64,000 bases of DNA from Chitinivorax sp. B (lineage in GTDB: Bacteria; Pseudomonadota; Gammaproteobacteria; Burkholderiales; SCOH01), in contig NZ_SCOH01000004.1 of NCBI RefSeq assembly GCF_005503445.1, forward strand, positions 1 to 64,000, given 5' to 3'. This document shows positions 57,352 to 64,000 of this stretch, one piece after another. The notes below the pieces were generated by a model, which had not been told where the DNA came from, ran no database searches, and saw only the letters and a list, made by a program, of their open reading frames with translations. Each line of letters begins with the position of its first letter. The first letter of the stretch is position 1. The position numbers and the translations under genes were made by a program.

Positions 57352-58260
57352 TCACTGTTGGCCGCTCCCCAACCTCTCCACCAAGAACTCTACAGCCACT
57401 CGCACTTTTGGTATCTGGTAGCGTGTCTGTAGGTACAGCAGGTAGATACCCGCCTCCCCACCACGATTAACTGATATCGGCTGATCGAGTATGACTTTCA
57501 CTAGCTCACCACGACTCAAGCAACCCTTCAACCCCCATTCCGACAGCAATACCAAGCCACGATGCTTGCAGGCCATGGCGATCAGACTGGCGCCATCATT
57601 GCTAATAAAGGTGGGTGTGATAGGTATTTCACGCCAACCGTCATTTCCTGAACCTTGCCATTTGATCACTGCATTGGGGCCACGATACATCAGTGCATAA
57701 TGATTTTGCAGATCATCCAATGTGCGCGGCGTACCCATCCGCGCCAAGTATTGCGGCGAAGCAGCAAGAATAAAGTAGTTGGGATCGAGCTTACGCACCA
57801 CCACACGGTCTTGTGGCTGACTACCACCGCGGACGGCAATATCGATCTGATCACGTCCTAGGTCAACCAAGGCATCACTCAAATGTACGTCCAACACAAT
57901 ATCTGGGTAGCGGCCACTGAAATCCTGCAGCGCGGGCATAAGCAGCAATTGCCCATAACTCGGCATAGCACTGATTCGCAGAGTACCGCTGGGAGTGCTG
58001 TTACGTAAGCCAACCAACTCGTCAGCGTCGTTGAGCTGGGCCATGCCGGCACGTACCTGTTCTAAATAAAGGGTTCCGACCTCAGTCAGTCTCACCGTGC
58101 GCGTCGTCCGGTGCAACAACTCCACACCCAGCTCCCTCTCCAGGTCAGCAATACGCCGGGAGATGGATGACGCCGGTACACCAAATATCTTGGCTGCTCG
58201 CGAAAAGCTAAGGGTATCAGCTACTTTGAGCAGGTATTGCAGGGCACGTAGTTTGTCCAT
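57352..58260 (-). CDS. LysR-family transcription regulator
   Basis: A 302-residue regulator. The N-terminal helix-turn-helix is LSFSRAAKIFGVPASSISRR; the effector domain starts near residue 90 with SGTLRISAMPSYGQLLLMP. The ATG at 58260 follows AAGG by 9 bases and gives the standard MDKLRALQYL start; longer frames to 58389 are unlikely. It is divergent from the dehydrogenase gene and probably controls it; the inducer is unknown. Confidence 0.92.
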   Translation of the reverse strand: MDKLRALQYLLKVADTLSFSRAAKIFGVPASSISRRIADLERELGVELLHRTTRTVRLTEVGTLYLEQVRAGMAQLNDADELVGLRNSTPSGTLRISAMPSYGQLLLMPALQDFSGRYPDIVLDVHLSDALVDLGRDQIDIAVRGGSQPQDRVVVRKLDPNYFILAASPQYLARMGTPRTLDDLQNHYALMYRGPNAVIKWQGSGNDGWREIPITPTFISNDGASLIAMACKHRGLVLLSEWGLKGCLSRGELVKVILDQPISVNRGGEAGIYLLYLQTRYQIPKVRVAVEFLVERLGSGQQ

Positions 58261-58400
58261 GGATTTCATCCTTGTTAACTCAATTATTGTCATAAAGACA
58301 AAAGAATTTGGCAAATACAACAGATTCCATCCTGAGTTAGCTTGCACTACGATGTTCTCATCGCAAACACATGCCAATGAAAGGCACAAAGGAAACCGAT

Positions 58401-59399
58401 ATGTCCATCATGCTCAAAGCCCAATACGCCGAACGTAGCCTGGTACCGCAAGCCGTCATCGAAGCGGTCCCATTTGATCGCCCGACCTTGGCTCAAGGTC
58501 AAGCCTTGGTGGCGGTGTTAGCTGCACCCATCAACCCCAGCGACGTACTAATGCTAACCGGCCAATACGGTCAGCTCCCATCCTTGCCAGCGGTGGGCGG
58601 CAGCGAAGGTGTCGGCCGCGTGGTGGAATTGGGGCCAGATACACAGGGGCCAGCAGTGGGCCAAACTGTGCTGTTGCCCGTAGGCACCGGCACCTGGGCG
58701 ACGCACGTGGTAGTACCTGCTACTCGCCTGATCCCATTGCCGAATGAGGCTGATCCCAAGCAACTATCCATGCTCACGGTCAATCCACCCACCGCGTCTT
58801 TGTTGCTCAGCGACTTTGCTAACTTGCAGCCGGGTGATTGGGTTCTCCAGAATGGTGCCAACTCAGGTGTAGGAAGCTACGTGGTGAAATTGGCCAAGCT
58901 ACGAGGTCTGAAAACGGTCAATATCGTACGACGTGAATCAGCCCTGGCTGGTGTACAAACACAAGGGGGAGACATAGTCTTGATTGACGGTGATGACTTG
59001 GCTGAACGTGTAAAAGTAGCCACTAGTGGCGCCGCCATTAAGTTAGGCATTGATGCTGTGGGCGGCACCGCTACCATGCGACTCGCCACCAGCTTGAGTG
59101 AAGGCGCCACTATTGTGAATTACGGCGCACTCAGCGGTGAACCATGCAACATATCGCCACGCGAACTGGTATTTCGCGACATCACGCTCAAGGGCTTTTG
59201 GCTAGCACGATGGTTCCGCACCGCGCCACAGCCGCTGCAAATTGCACTACTAACCGAACTGGCTGGCCTGATTGCTACCGGTAAACTCAGCACACAGATC
59301 CAGGCAACCTATGATGTTGCGCAGATTAAAATAGCCATCGCCACTGCAGCCCAAGGAGAACGTCAGGGTAAGATTCTGATCACGCCATTTCACGCCTGA
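58401..59399 (+). CDS. Zinc-independent MDR dehydrogenase (2-enoyl thioester reductase-like)
   Basis: A 332-residue medium-chain dehydrogenase/reductase. It resembles mitochondrial enoyl reductase (MECR/ETR) and quinone oxidoreductase: AAPINPSDVLMLTGQYG, LPAVGGSEGVGRVVELG, LTVNPPTASLLLSDF and QNGANSGVGSYVVKLAKLRG are typical; zinc ligands of alcohol dehydrogenases are absent. It uses NADPH on an unknown enoyl or quinone substrate. The ATG at 58401 follows AAAGGA. It is divergent from the LysR gene. Confidence 0.87.
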   Translation: MSIMLKAQYAERSLVPQAVIEAVPFDRPTLAQGQALVAVLAAPINPSDVLMLTGQYGQLPSLPAVGGSEGVGRVVELGPDTQGPAVGQTVLLPVGTGTWATHVVVPATRLIPLPNEADPKQLSMLTVNPPTASLLLSDFANLQPGDWVLQNGANSGVGSYVVKLAKLRGLKTVNIVRRESALAGVQTQGGDIVLIDGDDLAERVKVATSGAAIKLGIDAVGGTATMRLATSLSEGATIVNYGALSGEPCNISPRELVFRDITLKGFWLARWFRTAPQPLQIALLTELAGLIATGKLSTQIQATYDVAQIKIAIATAAQGERQGKILITPFHA

Positions 59400-59425
59400 C
59401 CAACGCTATATTATCAAGTATTACA

Positions 59426-59449
59426 CCGGCATCCTCGGCGAGATGCCGG
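59426..59449 (+). terminator. Hairpin after the MDR gene
   Basis: CCGGCATC-N8-GATGCCGG forms an 8-base stem 27 bases after the stop. No T-run follows; weak terminator at best. Confidence 0.4.
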
Positions 59450-59549
59450 CCGCTGGACATGAATCTGGGAGTAGTGGCAAGAACGGCTATGTCGATACAC
59501 CAGCGAATCAGCATACCCTTCCCATTCACAACTGAACCATGAGCAAAGG

Positions 59550-60836
59550 TCAACGTCGTACAAAACTATGGGCGATAACTTTTTTGACCGCCTCTCCCTC
59601 CCTGATCAAGGCTGCCACATCTACTGAGATGGTGTCTTGCTTCCGATTTGGTAGTGCAGTTTCAACCAAGCGGCTCCAGCGTAGTGTCTTTTCACGTTGC
59701 AAGTCATGTCGATACTCGCTTCGTTCGACAAATAAAGGCCGTTTGTCCCCATCGATTTCGATCCATTCACTTGCTGAGACACGGCCATTATAAGTTTGCC
59801 TGCGTCGGTAGATGAGCCGCCCCTCTTCGAATCCATAATAACGGACCTCTTCATTTGTCCCCTGTTGTTCAGGGATACCCTCAGCCTTGATTGCAACACA
59901 ACCAGTCCAGTTGCCAAGGTGGACTGGCTGCATTTCACCAAGACGATTCATTTGCGGTGAGTCGTACACACGACTGTGAGCCACCCCCGCAAAGGGCTTT
60001 GCCCATGCCAGGTCAGGATGCTGATCCGGCTTGACAACCAATTCCGGATCACCCCCAACCCAAGGTTCACTGCAGGAGCCGTAAAAACCGAACAACTCAA
60101 TAAGCGCATTTGGACTGATATGCCATTGCCCCTCCTTATCCTGCAATACCCGCAACTTTTGTATCTCGTCCTTACGAAACGAATCGGTAAGTGCAGCTTG
60201 ACTCCCCCCAGCAGGCACAAGCGCCAACTGTTTTCCTTCGTAGGCTGCACTGAACACACTCGACGCAAAAGTGGTACGTATGTGCAATGCATCTGCCAAC
60301 CTCGAAGCTGGTTGTGTACGCAATTGCATAGTCAATGTAGGAATGGCGTTCGGATAGATGCCTCGGTTGCATGCTTCATCAAAACACGGCAGCTGCAGGC
60401 CGGTCAATCGATAGGCACCAGGACCGGCTAGTGATTCCGGCACCCGGATTACCATGGTGCTTGGTCCCATGGAACTTAGCCAGCCAGGGTCAAGTACTAC
60501 CGATCGTTGGACCACAATTTGGTATTTGTGAGTAGTACATCCAAACGGCACGGGAATCTTTGGACACGATCGGCTTTTGCGTGTTTCCTTGCGCACCCCC
60601 TTCTCGTCCGGCTTGCTGGCTTCGTAGATTGCGGTGATATGCAACTTTGCTGGGTCAAAACCCAGTGTCGCCCGATTAAGGAAGGTAAGACGAACAATAC
60701 CGTCAGGCGTCAATCGACTGACGTCGTCATTGTTCTTTGTCGAGAACCAGCCAGCATGAACCTGCCCAATTATCGGTACTGCCAGCAGCAAGGAAATAAT
60801 GATATGAGCATGATTACGGTGCACACGAACCCTCAC
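59550..60836 (-). CDS. Secreted protein of unknown family
   Basis: A 428-residue exported protein; the signal segment is AHIIISLLLAVPIIGQVHA. The mature part shows Cys pairs (SCPKIPVPFGC, LPCFDEAC) and aromatic-rich segments (LFGFYGSCSEPWVGGDPEL, RYYGFEEGRLIYRRRQTY). No family was recognised. The start is a GTG at 60836 with no clear ribosome site; a second in-frame GTG lies 12 bases downstream. It is transcribed alone, convergent with the MDR gene. Confidence 0.7.
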   Translation of the reverse strand: MRVRVHRNHAHIIISLLLAVPIIGQVHAGWFSTKNNDDVSRLTPDGIVRLTFLNRATLGFDPAKLHITAIYEASKPDEKGVRKETRKSRSCPKIPVPFGCTTHKYQIVVQRSVVLDPGWLSSMGPSTMVIRVPESLAGPGAYRLTGLQLPCFDEACNRGIYPNAIPTLTMQLRTQPASRLADALHIRTTFASSVFSAAYEGKQLALVPAGGSQAALTDSFRKDEIQKLRVLQDKEGQWHISPNALIELFGFYGSCSEPWVGGDPELVVKPDQHPDLAWAKPFAGVAHSRVYDSPQMNRLGEMQPVHLGNWTGCVAIKAEGIPEQQGTNEEVRYYGFEEGRLIYRRRQTYNGRVSASEWIEIDGDKRPLFVERSEYRHDLQREKTLRWSRLVETALPNRKQDTISVDVAALIREGEAVKKVIAHSFVRR

Positions 60837-61116
60837 AAATATTGCTTGATGCCACGGAACAAGCTGAATGTCGATAGCACGAGAAGTCTGTTGCTCGACT
60901 CAATGAATAGCCTAGTGAAGATCAACAGCAGAGGCCATCAATTCATACCCACATCATTCTGAATTCTACGGTGAGATAGCTGTTAAACGCCCTCCATTCA
61001 CCAAAAAATGGCACACACCCCCCTCTTTCGGTAACCACACACCGCTAAGCCCAAACCTAGTGAAACCTCATGAAACTTGACGATAGCCGTGCAGAGATAT
61101 AAAGTGCGCTCCGCTT

Positions 61117-61202
61117 GGAGGGATTACCCCAGCGGTCAACGGGTCCGGACTGTAAATCCGGCGGCTTAGCCTTCGAAGGTTCGAATCCTTCTCCCTCCAC
61201 CA
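61117..61202 (+). tRNA. tRNA-Tyr (GTA)
   Basis: An 86-base tRNA with encoded CCA. The acceptor stem GGAGGGA pairs with TCCCTCC. The anticodon arm is CCGGA-CTGTAAA-TCCGG with GTA at 61152-61154. It has a long variable arm (GGCTTAGCC region) as tyrosine tRNAs do, and the T-arm AAGGTTCGAATCCTT. No other tRNA or tuf gene is adjacent. Confidence 0.97.
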
Positions 61203-61212
61203 GTGAAAAAAC

Positions 61213-61235
61213 CAAGCGCTATGCTTGTTTTTTTT
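61213..61235 (+). terminator. Terminator of tRNA-Tyr
   Basis: CAAGC-GCTAT-GCTTG followed by eight T, starting 11 bases after the tRNA. Confidence 0.88.
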
Positions 61236-61382
61236 ATTTGCCGCCAGCGACAGCCATACAAGCAATAACAGCCATTCGCCATACAAACAAGGTTGCAGAT
61301 AAAACACGAATTTTTGAATACAGGCTGATCTGTAACAGTCTTGATCCAATCAATAGTCAGCCCCAATTTACTGGAAATCAAA

Positions 61383-64000
61383 TCAAGGGAGTGTGAAATA
61401 GAAGGTCGCCCCGTCATCTACTGCAGCCTTCGCCCAAATACGCCCTGCGTGCCGATGTAACACGCGTTGTACCGTTACTAGCCCAATACCAGTCCCAGGA
61501 AAATCGTCTTGCGTGTGCAAACGCTGGAATGCATTGAACAACTTATGGGCATACTTCATGTCAAAACCAACACCGTTATCACGTATAAAATAGATCGTCT
61601 CGCCTGCTTCCATTACAACCCCCAATGCAATAAGTGCCGCAGGCTGCCGGCCAGTGTACTTCCAAGCATTACCAAGCAGATTATTGAGCATGATACGTAA
61701 CAGTCCAGGGTCGCCACGCACCATCAGATTCGGTGTAATCTCGGTATGAACATGCCGATCAGGTTCATACCGTCGTAGCGTCTCCAGTATTTCTTCAGCC
61801 AGTACACTCAGGTTGACTGGAATACAACGCAGCTCGGCTCGGCCCACCTGAGATAATATCAGCAGATCATTGATCATCAATCCCATCGTATGGGCAGCAT
61901 TCCGTACTTGGCCCAGGTAATACCGAGCAGTTGTATCTAGTATTGCATCATATTCTGTCAGCAGCATGCTGCTATACCCGTCAATGCTACGCAACGGTAC
62001 ACGCAAATCGTGCGCGACAGAGTGGCTAAATGCTTCAAGTTCCTGATTAACACGTGCAAGCTCGGCATTAATTTCATTACGTGCACGTGCCATGGTCAGA
62101 TGAGTACGTACACGAGCCAGCAATTCGGAGGTGGTAAATGGCTTTGCAAGATAATCATCTGCGCCATAGTCCAATCCTTCCAGCATCGCCTCCTCTCCGG
62201 CCCGTGCTGATAGAAGAATTACTGGAATCGTTCGGGTCTGCAGATTGCCGCGCAGTTCCCGCAATAACCCGAAGCCATCAAGCCTAGGCATCATCACATC
62301 GCTGAGAATCAAGTCCGGTGGGTTCTCCTGAACACTAGCCAAGGCTGATAGACCGTCACCCACAGCTTCCACATTCCAATGGGGGCTCAGCAATCTACAT
62401 AGGTATTCACGCATATCTTCATTGTCGTCAGCCAGCAAAATGTGTCCGTCAGCTATTGAACATGACTGACTCCACTCTGTCTTGGTTTCCGCCAAACCAA
62501 TGGTATCCATCCCTACCTGGGATTGATTCGCTGAATTGCGTGATGTCCAATGAGATGCCTCAAGTACATAAGACGATATCCGAACTGGCGCTGGTGGCGC
62601 ATCATGGCCCACAACAATTTGACCAGGCAGCAGATGAGCTGCTCCGCCTGGAATCACGACTGTGAATGTGGTGCCTTCGCCTTCAACACTGGAAACCCGC
62701 ACCGTACCGCCATGCAAATTGACAAGATCCTGTACCAGCGCCAAGCCTATCCCAGTCCCCTCAAAGCTACGCCCGCGTGCTTGTTCAACACGATGAAAGC
62801 GTTCGAAGAGATGGGGGAGCTCATGAGCAGGGATGCCAATTCCAGTATCACGGACCTGAAGTTCTACCTGGCCATCATTCCAATGCAGTGAAACTTCTAT
62901 TTCTCCTTCATAGGTAAATTTATATGCATTCGACAATAAGTTAAGGACTATCTTTTCCCATTGTGCGCGATCCACATAAACTGGCTCAGGTAACTGGGGG
63001 CAATTGACTATCAGCTTCATCCCTGCGCGCTCGATAAGTGCACTGAATGTAAACGCCAATTCAAATGTCAATTTGGCCACATCCGTCGATTGAAACGTAA
63101 GCTGCAAACGCCCCGCTTCAATACGGGTAAAGTCTAATAAGCTGTTGACCAGTTGAAGCAACCGAATACTATTGCGATGTACAACCTCAAGACCTTCACT
63201 ACTCAACGTGTGTGAGCCGGCCATTGCATCTTCGACAAGCCCCAGGATTAAGGTTAGTGGTGTTCGGAATTCATGACTGACATTACTAAAGAAAGTGGTT
63301 TTGGCACGGTCAAGCTCAGCCAGTGTTTCTGCACGTTTTTTCTCCGCCTCGTATGCACGAGCATTTGCCATCACATTCGTTACCTGATCTGCAATCGCGC
63401 GGAAAAAAGCGCGATAACGCTCGTCAAGCTGACGATGTGGACTGATACCCGCCACAAGCAATGCATAAGGCATTGATCGGTTTGAAAGCGACAGTGGTAA
63501 CACAATGGCTTGTTCTACCCGCCCATGCCAGCGGCCTTCCGGTAGCGACCCGAAACGACGAGTGACATCCCCAACAATGACTTCTGCAGCAGTTTGAATA
63601 ACAGTTGCGAACGGCCAAGATATTGAGTTAGCTGCTTTGCTAAAGGGCACACTGGCAACCATATCCCGACCTTCGCCTTCGAACCAGCCGCTCGCCCCCA
63701 CTAACTGTGCACAATCAGCTGTTTCGTTAACGGCATAGAGCAGTACAAATGGCAGGTCCAGTTCATTACCCGACAATACCGTAACGGCAATCCGGTATGC
63801 TTCATCCTCAGATTTGGCTTCTGCTGCTCGCTCCGCCAATTCATGAAGCATTCGAATCTGGCGCTCGCTTTGTACCTTTACCGTCGTCTCCTGAACAGTA
63901 TTGAGGAGACCGCCGATCTGACCATCATCTCCGGGAACCGGGCTATACGAGAAAGTAAAATATGTTTCCTCAGCCATATTCCCGCTGTTGATGAATAGCT
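61383..64000 (-). CDS. Hybrid sensor histidine kinase with two kinase modules (5' end outside window)
   Basis: The right edge cuts this gene; 864 residues from the first visible Met are seen, and the frame continues upstream. The visible start EETYFTFSYSPVPGDDGQ is the end of a PAS-type sensor. Then come a GAF-like domain (about 45-205), HisKA with SNVSHEFRTPL (His235) and its ATPase (DTGIGIP, GTGIGLALV), a receiver with Asp560 in LILSDVMMP, and a second HisKA (SVAHDLRVPL, His656) with ATPase (RDNGVGF, GTGIGLVTV). So two kinases flank one receiver. The second resembles phytochrome-type kinases. The stimulus is unknown and no separate response regulator is adjacent. Confidence 0.92.
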   Translation of the reverse strand, partial: LFINSGNMAEETYFTFSYSPVPGDDGQIGGLLNTVQETTVKVQSERQIRMLHELAERAAEAKSEDEAYRIAVTVLSGNELDLPFVLLYAVNETADCAQLVGASGWFEGEGRDMVASVPFSKAANSISWPFATVIQTAAEVIVGDVTRRFGSLPEGRWHGRVEQAIVLPLSLSNRSMPYALLVAGISPHRQLDERYRAFFRAIADQVTNVMANARAYEAEKKRAETLAELDRAKTTFFSNVSHEFRTPLTLILGLVEDAMAGSHTLSSEGLEVVHRNSIRLLQLVNSLLDFTRIEAGRLQLTFQSTDVAKLTFELAFTFSALIERAGMKLIVNCPQLPEPVYVDRAQWEKIVLNLLSNAYKFTYEGEIEVSLHWNDGQVELQVRDTGIGIPAHELPHLFERFHRVEQARGRSFEGTGIGLALVQDLVNLHGGTVRVSSVEGEGTTFTVVIPGGAAHLLPGQIVVGHDAPPAPVRISSYVLEASHWTSRNSANQSQVGMDTIGLAETKTEWSQSCSIADGHILLADDNEDMREYLCRLLSPHWNVEAVGDGLSALASVQENPPDLILSDVMMPRLDGFGLLRELRGNLQTRTIPVILLSARAGEEAMLEGLDYGADDYLAKPFTTSELLARVRTHLTMARARNEINAELARVNQELEAFSHSVAHDLRVPLRSIDGYSSMLLTEYDAILDTTARYYLGQVRNAAHTMGLMINDLLILSQVGRAELRCIPVNLSVLAEEILETLRRYEPDRHVHTEITPNLMVRGDPGLLRIMLNNLLGNAWKYTGRQPAALIALGVVMEAGETIYFIRDNGVGFDMKYAHKLFNAFQRLHTQDDFPGTGIGLVTVQRVLHRHAGRIWAKAAVDDGATFYFTLP

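Noticed and set aside
61117-61235. tRNA-Tyr as an integration site for a mobile element
   Set aside because: No integrase gene and no repeat of the tRNA 3' end were seen in the window.

Overview
The window reads as chromosomal DNA of a Gram-negative betaproteobacterium, possibly close to chitin-degrading genera such as Chitinivorax or Chitinimonas. Supporting evidence: a 6S RNA between zapA and a 5-formyltetrahydrofolate cyclo-ligase gene, a proteobacterial-type gshA, lipid A and LPS core genes, a partial PTS (EI, HPr and a mannose-type EIIA next to each other), a type VI secretion effector module, a secreted GH18 enzyme, and a groESL operon with both CIRCE and sigma-32 signals. The genus is inference. 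Genes are dense, with no insertion sequence, prophage or CRISPR array seen.

Layout. 1-5.4 kb: the end of a vgrG, a Tle3-type phospholipase effector, its Tla3-type adaptor, a small membrane protein, a shortened PAAR gene and decayed DNA. 5.4-8.5 kb: divergent glpR and glpK, then an ArsR regulator. 8.5-9.4 kb: a long non-coding stretch with three palindromes ahead of a leucine dehydrogenase gene. 10.5-20.7 kb: mostly rightward housekeeping and envelope genes (fatty acid hydroxylase family, coiled-coil protein and ZapA, 6S RNA, cyclo-ligase, periplasmic binding protein, MipA, EVE protein, TauE, prolyl aminopeptidase, GNAT, GST, glycine-zipper protein, transglutaminase).

20.6-36.3 kb is a leftward block. 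In transcription order it holds gshB-apbE, then EIIA-ptsH-ptsI, then an LPS core and O-antigen set: WaaQ-like, WaaG-like, MsbA, a GT4-GT9 fusion, GT4, CgeB-like, O-antigen ligase, GT9. The first LPS gene starts 20 bases after ptsI, so phosphotransfer and LPS genes may be co-transcribed.

36.4-44.9 kb is an accessory region centred on polymers and small-molecule binding: three paralogous solute-binding proteins without a transporter (one lacking a signal peptide), a GH16-type protein, an M20 carboxypeptidase and a modular secreted GH18 protein with an unrecognised N-terminal domain. 45.0-50.8 kb: gshA, an AcoR-type sigma-54 activator, and a divergent aldehyde dehydrogenase plus DUF779 gene behind a textbook -24/-12 promoter. 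50.8-55.1 kb: a large Ig-like lipoprotein and groESL. 55.1-64 kb: small secreted and START-type proteins, a LysR regulator divergent from an enoyl-reductase-like dehydrogenase, an unknown secreted protein, tRNA-Tyr, and a hybrid sensor kinase cut by the right edge.

Most genes belong to known families. The least described items are the immunity question and decay at the T6SS effector locus, the fused glycosyltransferase, the orphan binding-protein trio, the N-terminal domain of the GH18 protein, and the palindrome cluster before leucine dehydrogenase.
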